In this document: one piece after another, positions 46,471-55,135 of the stretch
Layout: each line of letters opens with the position of its first letter
How positions within the stretch are numbered: position 1 is the stretch's first letter
Made by a program: the position numbers and the translations under genes
Notes under the pieces: model-generated
Database searches by the model: none
The model's input: only the letters and a program-made list of their open reading frames with translations
Told to the model about the DNA's origin: nothing
Assembly: GCF_029360665.1 (NCBI RefSeq)
Contig: NZ_JARDUB010000006.1
Location: 1 to 64,000 of the forward strand
Direction: 5' to 3'
DNA length: 64,000 nucleotides
Source of the DNA: Eudoraea chungangensis
GTDB lineage: Bacteria; Bacteroidota; Bacteroidia; Flavobacteriales; Flavobacteriaceae

Positions 46471-47175
46471 TTAAAGATATTTATTGTTGGTGTACACCCT
46501 ATACTTTCGGTGTGGATTAATATATTTTTTTGTGAAATAATATGCTATAATGGTAAGTATTTCATTAATAATAAAGAGTAATCCTATTCCAATAAAGGGC
46601 TGGGCCAGAAACTCTCTTTCTACCATTAAATATTCTAGGCCAAAGAAAAATGGACCCACTAATAAATATGGGAACAAAACTAAATAAAACAAAAACCACC
46701 AGAGTCTATATTTGTTATCAATTGCTCTATAGGCCTTTATTAGTGGCGGTAAACAAACAATCCAAATAACCAGGATTACCGACCAATATACAGCTGAAGT
46801 ATTACCTAGAAGCATGGAAGTGGCGTAGAATTCATCATTCATTCTAAAGAATGGGGATATCATCCTTTGTAAGGGTATTTGAGCAAAAATCATTGCAAAA
46901 CCGAGATGTTTTTTATAGTCGGAAAATTTATCATTCAGAAAAAAGGCGCCGACATACATCATGATATATGTAAAAACGGGCCCTGCATAGGTAGCTATAA
47001 AAGACTTTGGTAAATCATCACATGCAGTTTCGAAATAGTTAAAGCTTTTATATCCCCAATCCCCACAAACCAAAAATCCGGCAAAATGATGAATTAGTTC
47101 ATGTAAGGATGCATAAAGCATACCAATACAATAAAAGGCAATACAGTATTTCCAGCTTATCTTTAATCTGAGCAT
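46471..47175 (-). CDS. polytopic membrane protein with HExxH motif
   Basis: This 234-aa protein has about six hydrophobic segments. The first span contains SLHELIHHFAGF with His25-Glu26-Leu-Ile-His29, a zincin motif inside a membrane helix as in site-2-type (M50) proteases. A partner Asp/NPDG motif typical of M50 is not seen, although FNYFETACDD and YAGPVFTYIMM follow. It could be a divergent intramembrane protease or a non-enzymatic membrane protein. It is monocistronic. Confidence 0.65.
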   Translation of the reverse strand: MLRLKISWKYCIAFYCIGMLYASLHELIHHFAGFLVCGDWGYKSFNYFETACDDLPKSFIATYAGPVFTYIMMYVGAFFLNDKFSDYKKHLGFAMIFAQIPLQRMISPFFRMNDEFYATSMLLGNTSAVYWSVILVIWIVCLPPLIKAYRAIDNKYRLWWFLFYLVLFPYLLVGPFFFGLEYLMVEREFLAQPFIGIGLLFIINEILTIIAYYFTKKYINPHRKYRVYTNNKYL

Positions 47176-47332
47176 TTTTTTAACACAGGATTTTATTCAA
47201 TGCCCTAAGATAGATAATCTTTAAATTAATGAAAATGGTAAAAATATTGTCCAAATTGCATTTTTCAAGTGTTCAAAGATTTAGGATAAGAAATGACCTC
47301 TTCGTGCTCTTTTTGAGATGTTTTGGTCTTTA

Positions 47333-47929
47333 TCAATAGAACTTTTTGCTTGTAAATCTAAAACTAAGGTAGGCAAGGTATCCATAAAATGTAAAAAGCA
47401 GTAAACGCTGTACCAGCCCATAATACTCGAGAGGATATAATTCTGGCGCAAAGGCGGGTGACAAATTCAATATAATTCCAATAAGGATTAATAAAAACGA
47501 TAAGAAAGAAATTTTTCTAAAGCTAGTTTCGGGATATTTTCTCCATGTTAAGGCAAATACTAAGGGAGTGAAATAGCCTATAATCATAGACAAACCAAAA
47601 ATATTGTGAAGAGGATGTGGTGACGGAAAACTACCCATAGCCACTTGTGATAGGCCATACACCAGCATAAAAATACCCGGAACAAGAGATTTGCTTCGTT
47701 TTTTAGCATAAGAAATAATGCCAAAGGCGAAAATGAGTATTAGAAATCCAACCCCGATACTAAAAACCTGCCACTGGCTATAAAGTGGAGAACCTTTTTT
47801 ACCGATCTCACTGACGGTCTGAGAAACCGCGTTATAACTATCCAATTGGTATCCCCAGAAAATCGTTCCCAGAATAAAGGTAGCCGAAGTTATCCAACCA
47901 AGAGTCAGGAGTGTTTTAGTATTCATCAT
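47333..47929 (-). CDS. DUF998 membrane protein
   Basis: The start is placed at 47929 (MMNTKTLLTLGWIT), since the 19 residues from 47986 are polar and unsupported. The ~198-aa protein has six membrane spans and the DUF998 pattern: NAVSQTVSEIGKKGSPLYSQW after the first span, GMLVYGLSQ-like third span, and FPSPHPLHNIFGLSMIIGY before the fourth. The function of the family is unknown. Confidence 0.8.
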   Translation of the reverse strand: MMNTKTLLTLGWITSATFILGTIFWGYQLDSYNAVSQTVSEIGKKGSPLYSQWQVFSIGVGFLILIFAFGIISYAKKRSKSLVPGIFMLVYGLSQVAMGSFPSPHPLHNIFGLSMIIGYFTPLVFALTWRKYPETSFRKISFLSFLLILIGIILNLSPAFAPELYPLEYYGLVQRLLLFTFYGYLAYLSFRFTSKKFY

Positions 47930-48154
47930 GCTGTGTTTCTCCGAAGACGATTTTCCAGGCAGATAGTTACAATAGAGTCTGTACAAAGAATTAAGGCTTC
48001 CTTAAAATATAGTCTGAGAGCCAGACCATATTAAAAGAAAACAATAGAAAAGGAAAATGGCTACGACCATAGCCAGCTGAGGTATACTTTAGGCTACACT
48101 AGTATTTAGGCTATTGGAAAAGAAGAATAATAAAGGTCTATAGTTACGTTTTTT

Positions 48155-49270
48155 TTATATTCTTGAACTACTGCTCAATCGTACTATGTTGCCGTGCTCA
48201 GGATTAACTTTTCCTTCTAACATATCCAAATACAGCACTTTTAAACTCTCGGGCCCGATGTATTCTTTAATACTGATAATCTGCTGAATATTGTTTATAA
48301 AGAATTGCCATGCTCTTCCCAATCTTTGTTGAAATTCCGTTGGACCCCACACTTTTTGTCGAATTTCTGCCTGAGTAGGGGCGAAAAAAAACTCTCCCTT
48401 TGTGGGTAGTTCCTTTTCACCAGCCTGATTTTGCCAATCTACTAGGCCTACAAGACAATTATATATCAGATTATTACCTAAAAGCCTTTGTAATTGGTAT
48501 TGCAAGTTATGGTTGCCCGTGAAGTCTATGATTACTGTTTTTTCGAATTCTCTAATATCGGCAAGATGTTCATAAGACAAAATCTGATCATATACCGCCA
48601 ACTTGCTTACAAATCCTATGTTCTTTTTAGAGGTGAGTCCTACAAGGTTTAAATTTAAAGTCTCTTTTTGTTTTCTGTTTGCCAACAAGGATACCAACGC
48701 CAAGGCGGTTTTACTGGAGGCACTTGTAATAAGAATTTGGGTGGCCTCATAGAAATTTTCCTCCGCCAAAAAATCGTCTATTAAAAAAGAAGTAACAAAC
48801 AAGGGACGAAATATGGAAATTAGGTTCTCGGTCTCAGGAGTATAAGAAGAATCTTGGGCTGTGTCTGTATAAAAATTATAGATGGCAGGAAGCGAATTCC
48901 TGTGTTCTGTGACATCCCAAAAACCTTGTTTTTTAGAAGTTTTAGCGGTTACCAATAAGTGGGTACTCATTGGATAGTATCCATAAAATCTTTGACCTAC
49001 TTGTATATCGGGATGCTTTGATGCTACGACATTGGCCAGTCCCCAAGCTGGAATAATTCCGAAACCAGAATGCGTAGGGAAAAATTTCCAATAGTCCAAT
49101 TGTTCTCCAACCACTCCATAAGTTATGTTATTGGAAGTGAAGGAAAATCTATCAATTTCCAAAAGAACCTGATTTGGCGCCAGTTCCTCTGAATACACTT
49201 TTTCTACTATTTGCAGGTGATGGAGTTTATTTATTTGTACCGTAAAGTCTATTGCGTTAATAGCTGTCAT
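48155..49270 (-). CDS. DUF2855 (alcohol dehydrogenase-like) protein
   Basis: This 371-aa protein matches DUF2855 in order: QVLLEIDRFSFTSNNITYGV, GEQLDYWKFFPTHSGFGIIPAWGLANVVAS, QRFYGYYPMSTHLLV, SSYTPETENLISIFRPLFVTSFLIDDFL and a Rossmann-like TQILITSASSKTALAL. It is a medium-chain reductase relative lacking zinc ligands. It begins four bases after the end of the serine-hydrolase gene, so the two are probably translated from one transcript. Confidence 0.85.
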   Translation of the reverse strand: MTAINAIDFTVQINKLHHLQIVEKVYSEELAPNQVLLEIDRFSFTSNNITYGVVGEQLDYWKFFPTHSGFGIIPAWGLANVVASKHPDIQVGQRFYGYYPMSTHLLVTAKTSKKQGFWDVTEHRNSLPAIYNFYTDTAQDSSYTPETENLISIFRPLFVTSFLIDDFLAEENFYEATQILITSASSKTALALVSLLANRKQKETLNLNLVGLTSKKNIGFVSKLAVYDQILSYEHLADIREFEKTVIIDFTGNHNLQYQLQRLLGNNLIYNCLVGLVDWQNQAGEKELPTKGEFFFAPTQAEIRQKVWGPTEFQQRLGRAWQFFINNIQQIISIKEYIGPESLKVLYLDMLEGKVNPEHGNIVRLSSSSRI

Positions 49271-49274
49271 AGAA

Positions 49275-50834
49275 TTATTTATTAGTATTTAACCATGCCA
49301 AGGCTTCTTGTGTATACCAATTATTGGAGAAATTTTTGGCATTTATTATATTTTCAAAATGGAATCTGGCTTTTTGCATATTGCCATTTCGGTCATAGAA
49401 GGTGCCAAGATAAATGTTCACATACGGATTGTCTGCCTCCACAGCCAGCATTTTTTCTCCAATACTAACTAGTTGGGTATCAAACTCCTTAAACTCTCCT
49501 AGTTCCATAAAGAATGCAACATCCTTTAAAAAAGAAAGATTATGTAAAAGGTTAAGATTGGCATAGGTTAAGTAATCCGGATAGGCCGAAAAGACTTTTC
49601 TCAAAATAGCTGCGCTAGAGGCGAGTCTTTCTGGTTCATACCTTGCCATATAGGATTCTGCCAGGGCTTGGGCTAGAAGTTTTTTTCGAAAGAATTCCTT
49701 ATCTATACCGGATCTCTTAGCCACAGGAAGTTGTTTTTCAATGAGCGTCATCTCCTCCACAGAACATACATAGTTTTTTAGAAAACTAAGAGCAAATAAT
49801 GACGAAGTAATATCGCCATAGATTAGTCTGGCAGGATCACTCAGTAGACTACTATTAGCGAGAATAGTTAGGGTTAAATTCTTCTCTGGGATTTTTAAAA
49901 TAAGGCTAGAATAACAGTCGTATTGCCCATATGCCCATACCATATTCAGACCTAGAAATTCCTGACTAAAAATACCATGGCCATAGGGTAAATCTTCAGC
50001 AAAAGGAGAAAACATAGTGCTTTTGGAGTTCTTACTTAATAACAAGTTATTATCCAAAGCGCTGTTGAAGACTGCTAAATCTTCCAGATTGGAAACTATC
50101 CCGGCAGACGCAGAAAATCCAAAATCGACAAAGCCACTTTCAATTCCCTGATCCAGGAGGTATGGTTTTGCAAAGCTTGGCCCCTTTTGCAACAGCTGGC
50201 TTGAATCTTGGAGCAAAAAGGTGTTTTTGAGTTGTAGCGGGTCTAAAATCTCTTCCCTTAAAGCCTCTGAAAAGGACATGCCTCCGGCTTGTTCAATCAC
50301 CTCGGTTAAAAGTCCGAATCTGGAGCTGTATAAGAATTCTTGGCCGGGCTTACCCTGTGAAGTATGAGAGAATACGTGTTTTATTAGGATAGAATCTCCT
50401 AATGAAGATTCGGAATGAAAACTATTGATAGGAACGTCTAAGTTTAGCCTGCCCTTTTCTACCAGTTTCATTAAAAGAACTCCTGAAAACACTTTGGTAA
50501 GAGATGCTATTGGAAATAATGTGGTAGCATCTATTTTTGTGGACTTTTCCAAGTCGGCCACTCCCAGATATTTGGAATAAATAGTTTCTCCATTTTGGTC
50601 GATGCTAATTGCGAGTCCGGGTATTTTAAAAAAATCCTTTAATTCTGTAAGCTCTTCTGTAAATTTTGTTGCGGGGTTATGCTCAGGCTTATTCGTATTC
50701 TTACAGGCAGATACTATTAAGAATAGTATAAATACAACAATTACTTTTAGATCATAAAGAAAATTATCTTTCCGAGCACTAATTCTGACGCCGGGTATTT
50801 TTAAATTTATGCAAGCCTTTCTTCCTGTGTACAA
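49275..50834 (-). CDS. class C beta-lactamase-like serine hydrolase lipoprotein
   Basis: The frame opens at a TTG (50834). There is no ATG before the lipoprotein signal (VIVVFILFLIVSAC, Cys ~44), so TTG or another rare start is needed. The serine-hydrolase domain has LFPIASLTKVFSGVLL (S-x-x-K) and EFLYSSRFGLLTEV (Y-x-S), then a long helical tail with TPR-like repeats (NPYVNIYLGTFYDRNGNMQK). Such enzymes act on peptides or esters rather than beta-lactams in most cases. It is followed by the DUF2855 gene and preceded, 49 bp away, by the SpoIIAA-like gene. Confidence 0.8.
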   Translation of the reverse strand: MYTGRKACINLKIPGVRISARKDNFLYDLKVIVVFILFLIVSACKNTNKPEHNPATKFTEELTELKDFFKIPGLAISIDQNGETIYSKYLGVADLEKSTKIDATTLFPIASLTKVFSGVLLMKLVEKGRLNLDVPINSFHSESSLGDSILIKHVFSHTSQGKPGQEFLYSSRFGLLTEVIEQAGGMSFSEALREEILDPLQLKNTFLLQDSSQLLQKGPSFAKPYLLDQGIESGFVDFGFSASAGIVSNLEDLAVFNSALDNNLLLSKNSKSTMFSPFAEDLPYGHGIFSQEFLGLNMVWAYGQYDCYSSLILKIPEKNLTLTILANSSLLSDPARLIYGDITSSLFALSFLKNYVCSVEEMTLIEKQLPVAKRSGIDKEFFRKKLLAQALAESYMARYEPERLASSAAILRKVFSAYPDYLTYANLNLLHNLSFLKDVAFFMELGEFKEFDTQLVSIGEKMLAVEADNPYVNIYLGTFYDRNGNMQKARFHFENIINAKNFSNNWYTQEALAWLNTNK

Positions 50835-50883
50835 AGTCGGTGATTTTAGGAATTATTCGATAACGCCGTATTTTGAAGGAAAT

Positions 50884-51636
50884 TTATCCTTTAACGATCC
50901 ATTCGCGTGCTTCTTCTATCGCGGAAATTTTATAAACTCTTACGTCCATTCCAGGGGTCATAAAATCCAATACATCGGATATTCTGTCGAGCCATTTTTC
51001 ATCTGTAACAATACCGTATTTGCCAACCTTGCCAATAGCTTTTAGGTCTACTTCAATACCCTTAACAAGGGTTTTTAAATTTTCTATGGAGGGAAATGAA
51101 CGTAAAATCAATAATAGGTTTATTTTCTCCGATTTTTTGTTGAACAGATCATAAAGTGCGCTTACCGCAGCGTGGCTTAGCTTGTCTTCTGTGAATTCAA
51201 CCTCATAAACACCGTTTCGAAGTTCCTCGATTTCAATCTCTGCCAAATACTCTTCTGGTGAATAAGTTTTTATCTCCATATCTTCTAACCAAGCGATAGC
51301 CTTATCCCTTTCGTGCATTTCGAAGGTTTTTATAGGAATATTTGGTGTGAAAAAATTTGCAGCAGGAACCATGGTATTTAACCAGTTCTTGTTAGATAAG
51401 ATGGCGTATTTTTTAATAACGCCAAGAGAATAAATCTTCATCTTTAAAATATCATCAAAGGATGAAAAATCATCGGGTATCGAAAGCTTCTTAATTACGC
51501 CCAACAAGTTTATTTTTTCGCCATTTTCTTTAAATTCTTTAAAGGATCTCATGAGTCTATTGGCGTCCTCGGCCTTTAGTTTTTCACTTGCATGAAATTC
51601 ATAAATATTTTTATTCTCAATTTTTATTAAATCCAT
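50884..51636 (-). CDS. tandem SpoIIAA-like (STAS-related) protein
   Basis: This 250-aa protein is built of two copies of the SpoIIAA-like fold (PF11964): residues ~1-125 and ~126-250. Corresponding segments are INLLGVIKKLS/INLLLILRSFP, GVIKKYAILSNKNWLN/GKVGKYGIVTDEKWLD and AIAWLEDM/AREWIVKG. Family members are usually single-domain ~120-aa proteins. The duplication is complete and in frame. A role as a lipid- or protein-binding adaptor is known for some STAS relatives, but none can be assigned here. Confidence 0.82.
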   Translation of the reverse strand: MDLIKIENKNIYEFHASEKLKAEDANRLMRSFKEFKENGEKINLLGVIKKLSIPDDFSSFDDILKMKIYSLGVIKKYAILSNKNWLNTMVPAANFFTPNIPIKTFEMHERDKAIAWLEDMEIKTYSPEEYLAEIEIEELRNGVYEVEFTEDKLSHAAVSALYDLFNKKSEKINLLLILRSFPSIENLKTLVKGIEVDLKAIGKVGKYGIVTDEKWLDRISDVLDFMTPGMDVRVYKISAIEEAREWIVKG

Positions 51637-51757
51637 CTTCTTTGTTTCTATAAGGTTTTGGTCATTTTCTTTAATTACAAATGTGAAGTCTAATCAATAA
51701 ATAATAAACATAATCCTACATTTGGAAGAGTTTAATTTAAGGATTAAAATGTTATGC

Positions 51758-53281
51758 TTAGTCATAATTTTTCACTTCTTTAATTTCTTCTTTTATTCTC
51801 TTATTTACGTCAACCTTGGCTCTTAAAAAGACATATATTCTTGTTTTGTATTCCCTAGCGTAAGTATTGGTAATAGAATCGGCCAATTCTGAGGATTCAA
51901 AATAGGGGCTGGTTTTTTCCATCTCTTTGTCTTCCACCTCATAGTTTCTTATCCTTATTAAATTACCATAAGGTTTTTTTAGATTAAACCAGTTAATATA
52001 ATCTGCACTAAAAGAATCTGCTTTGAGTCCTTCTTCAGAATAATAGTTTATGGCGCCTGCCTGGCCATAATTATCACAAATAATTAGAGTGTTATTGGGT
52101 TTAGGAATTTTTCTATAAATAGAATCTACCTTCCTTGCCATTTCTTTCCATCCAAGCATATCCGCGTAGTCTTGGGGTAGCAAATGATCTTTCCCGTCTT
52201 CCCAACGAAGTAGTCCAAGCGCTTTATATGTTGCGCTGTTTTCCAATATATATGCAGGACTTTTATTGGGGAAAGCGATTTGGAATATTGGAATAAAGAC
52301 TAATACGGGAAGTGCGATTGCAATGGGCTGCAAATACTTTTTCCATCCATCTTTTAGAATATTCCCCAGGAAAACAGAACCAAAAGATAGGTAAATTGGG
52401 TACATTCCTATTGCGTAATAGTCTTTTGCTTTGAAATACAGAAATACCAAGAGAGTGAAAAAGAAAGACCAAAAGAAAAATCTATACTTTTTAAAAGGTT
52501 TGTAAAGCAAGAGACTATATAATGAGGCAAATATTACCAATAAGGAGCCTATAAAAAAATACACCTGAGATTTTAAAAAACCTAGCCGGTCTACATTTAT
52601 TAATTGGGTGCTCTCCAGTTCTTTTAAATGACGAATTACGGGAAAATCATTATGGTATTGCCACAAAAGATTTGGGGTTATCAGGATTAATCCCAGCGCA
52701 AGGGCGATGTAAAATTTTTTTTGCGCAAAAACGCTGCGTTGTTCACTTATTAAAATAGCAGGGAGCAATCCTAATAATAAAAAAACAATATTATACTTGT
52801 TTAAAAACCCTAAGGCAAATGCCATAGCCGCTATAAACAACCACTTCATATTTTTGGAATTGAAGTATTTAATCACCAAAAAGTAGACCAGTGTCCAGCT
52901 TAGAACATCAAATGAATTAGGCTGATAGAGGGTATTAAGTCTTAAAAGTGCAGAAAACAAAACGCAGGTTGCGCCTAATATGAGGGCGAATAAACTTCCT
53001 TTTAGCTCCTCTATGGCTTTCCAAACGATTAAAATTGTCAGGGCCCCAAAGAGGCAGGGAAAGAACTTAATCCAAAAAACTGAATTTCCCAGAAGGTAAA
53101 TGATTTTCGAAACCCAGGAAGAAAAGGGGGGAACTGATAAATATCCCCAGGCCAAATGATGACCTAAATCTAGGTGCAGATATTCATCTCTTTGTAATTC
53201 ATATTCAGGGCTTATTAGACGGTATTGAAGTAAAAATTTTAGAAGTATAAAGCCACTTAAAACTAGGCCTTTCTTTGTCAT
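51758..53281 (-). CDS. GT39-type membrane glycosyltransferase (PMT/ArnT-like)
   Basis: This 507-aa protein has about 11 hydrophobic spans. After the first span comes LQRDEYLHLDLGHHLAWGYL, the acidic Asp-Glu motif of polyprenyl-phosphate-sugar-dependent GT39/GT83 enzymes, then VPPFSSWVSKI. A soluble C-terminal domain of ~130 residues follows the last span. Substrates are unknown. In Bacteroidota such enzymes commonly modify lipids or secreted proteins. It is transcribed alone. Confidence 0.87.
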   Translation of the reverse strand: MTKKGLVLSGFILLKFLLQYRLISPEYELQRDEYLHLDLGHHLAWGYLSVPPFSSWVSKIIYLLGNSVFWIKFFPCLFGALTILIVWKAIEELKGSLFALILGATCVLFSALLRLNTLYQPNSFDVLSWTLVYFLVIKYFNSKNMKWLFIAAMAFALGFLNKYNIVFLLLGLLPAILISEQRSVFAQKKFYIALALGLILITPNLLWQYHNDFPVIRHLKELESTQLINVDRLGFLKSQVYFFIGSLLVIFASLYSLLLYKPFKKYRFFFWSFFFTLLVFLYFKAKDYYAIGMYPIYLSFGSVFLGNILKDGWKKYLQPIAIALPVLVFIPIFQIAFPNKSPAYILENSATYKALGLLRWEDGKDHLLPQDYADMLGWKEMARKVDSIYRKIPKPNNTLIICDNYGQAGAINYYSEEGLKADSFSADYINWFNLKKPYGNLIRIRNYEVEDKEMEKTSPYFESSELADSITNTYAREYKTRIYVFLRAKVDVNKRIKEEIKEVKNYD

Positions 53282-53485
53282 AGAGTTATTTCTATATTTA
53301 GTCTGAGATTCAGTAAATTTAACTATAGTATTCTATTTTGTTTATTGGATAACAATTGTAGAGGATATCAAGTATATTTCTTATGAATATACAAGTTTAT
53401 TTGGTAAAAAAACATTAACAATTATTGATCTAGTAAATAATTTTTATGGCGATTTTATAGAAGTAGACACTGTGAATAATCTTTG

Positions 53486-54490
53486 TTAACTAACTCTATG
53501 GGCAAAAGCCGTTTCTCTGTTATATTTCATTTGATATTCTTTTGGGGATACGCCTGTATACTTTTTGAACGTTTTTCTAAAAGCCTTGTCATCGTTATAG
53601 CCAATGCCGAACATGACTTCTAAAACAGTGTCCGCTGTAGACTCGAGCTTGTTTTTAGCCGCTTCTATACGTACCCGCTGAATATACTCTAATGGAGTAT
53701 TGGAGGTAGCCTTCTTAAATCTTCGCAAAAAGCTCCTACTATTTAAATGAATCTTTGAGGCAATAGCTTCTACACTTAACTTTTTCTCATAGTTTTTCTC
53801 GATATACTCTTGTGCTATAATGATTTGTTGGTCCTGATGCTCCTTTTGCCCTTTAAATATTATGAATTCGTTCTGACTAATACGATCGAAGGCTATCTCT
53901 GAGATTTTGGAAGTCCAGATGGCAGTTTTTCTTCCAAAATAGCGTTCAATTAGGTAGAGGGTAAAATTTAAGATGGAGTAAGCCCCTCCGCTGGAGTATA
54001 TCCCGCTGTCCTCGCAAATAATGCTTTCTGGTATTAGATTTACGTTGGGATACTTAAGGCGGAATAAGTCGTGAGCCGTCCAATGGGTTGCACATTTCTT
54101 GCCATTCACCAAGCCTGTTTCTGCCAAAAGAAAAGCTCCTTTGCAAAGACTGGCTAATTCAGCATTGTTTATTATTCTTTGTTTTTTAATCCATTGTACA
54201 AATTTAGTATTCGCGCTAATCGCTTTTTCGAGGTCACCACTAATCGGAGATATAATTATTAAATCTGTTTTCTCCAAGTCAGAAATATTGCTGGTAGGCT
54301 GCAGGGTAAAAAGTCCTTGGTAAGTTACCGGGGTATTGTCTAAACCTACCAAATCTATATGGAATAGCGGTTCATGCAATCCGTGATAGTTCTGATGATA
54401 GGTGTTGGCCATTTTAAGCATATTATAAGGACCAATAATGGTATCCACAATGCTATTCCCTTGAGGAACGATAATACTAAGATGTTTCAT
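53486..54490 (-). CDS. AraC-family regulator with N-terminal DJ-1/PfpI domain
   Basis: The start at 54490 (MKHLSIIVPQGNSIVDTIIG) matches the GATase1/DJ-1-like opening. Residues from 54574 are unsupported. The ~334-aa protein has the class-I amidotransferase-like sensor (LASLCKGAFLLAETGL with a Cys at the nucleophile elbow, then CATHWTAHDLF) and a C-terminal AraC pair of helix-turn-helices (VEAIASKIHLNSRSFLRRFK, VLEVMFGIGYNDDKAFRKTF). It is divergent from the ABM-like gene at 54696, its likely target (inference). Confidence 0.9.
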   Translation of the reverse strand: MKHLSIIVPQGNSIVDTIIGPYNMLKMANTYHQNYHGLHEPLFHIDLVGLDNTPVTYQGLFTLQPTSNISDLEKTDLIIISPISGDLEKAISANTKFVQWIKKQRIINNAELASLCKGAFLLAETGLVNGKKCATHWTAHDLFRLKYPNVNLIPESIICEDSGIYSSGGAYSILNFTLYLIERYFGRKTAIWTSKISEIAFDRISQNEFIIFKGQKEHQDQQIIIAQEYIEKNYEKKLSVEAIASKIHLNSRSFLRRFKKATSNTPLEYIQRVRIEAAKNKLESTADTVLEVMFGIGYNDDKAFRKTFKKYTGVSPKEYQMKYNRETAFAHRVS

Positions 54491-54695
54491 AACCACAAGG
54501 ATAAACAAAAATTGTGGCGTAAACAACCCTTTAGGATGTCTAAATAACACCCTAAAAATATTTATAAACGTCAATATATTTGAAGTAACAAAAAGTAGTA
54601 GTGCCCAAATTCAGGTGATGTTGACATACTATACAGGGAGAAGGAGCTTCTAAAAGGAGTTAATAAAGATGAATTAATCTTAAATCAAACATAAA

Positions 54696-55067
54696 ATGGA
54701 AAATCAAGAAGTTATGGTAGTGTATTCATGGACTGCCAAAGAAGGAAAATCTGAGGAGTTAAAAGGAATTTATAAAGAGGTAACCGCGCAGATGAAGGCG
54801 AATGAACCAGGAGCCATGAATGTACAATGCTTTTTTGATGAATCAGTTTCCAAACTAGTAGTTATGGATAAATTTCAGGACGCAGGTGCAGTAGGTTTTC
54901 ACTTAGGAACCACCGCTGCGGGGCATTTTGAAAATTTATTGGCCGTTGCCTATCCAGGTGAGTTCTTGTTCTGTGGCAATATTCCAGAGGAGATGAAGGG
55001 TGCGGCAATAGGGATGGGGCTTCATGCCACCTTTGCCCCGGCTGTTTTTGGTTTTACACGCAGTTAG
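54696..55067 (+). CDS. ABM-like small protein, divergent from the AraC/DJ-1 regulator
   Basis: This 123-aa protein has one antibiotic-biosynthesis-monooxygenase-like ferredoxin fold: VMVVYSWTAKEGKSEELKGI, then NVQCFFDESVSKLVVMDKFQ and a Gly-rich C-terminus (AAIGMGLHATFAPAVF). It may be a stress-response quinone oxidase-like protein. The 205-bp divergent promoter region with the AraC/DJ-1 gene suggests regulation by it. A strong bidirectional terminator follows. Confidence 0.75.
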   Translation: MENQEVMVVYSWTAKEGKSEELKGIYKEVTAQMKANEPGAMNVQCFFDESVSKLVVMDKFQDAGAVGFHLGTTAAGHFENLLAVAYPGEFLFCGNIPEEMKGAAIGMGLHATFAPAVFGFTRS

Positions 55068-55082
55068 GAGGTCTAAAAAACA

Positions 55083-55118
55083 AAAAAACGGAATGCACTA
55101 AGTGCACTCCGTTTTTTA
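55083..55118. terminator. bidirectional intrinsic terminator
   Basis: An A-run (55082-55088), a 10-bp stem CGGAATGCAC/GTGCACTCCG with a TAA loop, and a T-run (55112-55117) lie between the convergent ABM-like and serine-hydrolase genes and serve both. Confidence 0.9.
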
Positions 55119-55135
55119 TACAATTTCTCAGATTT

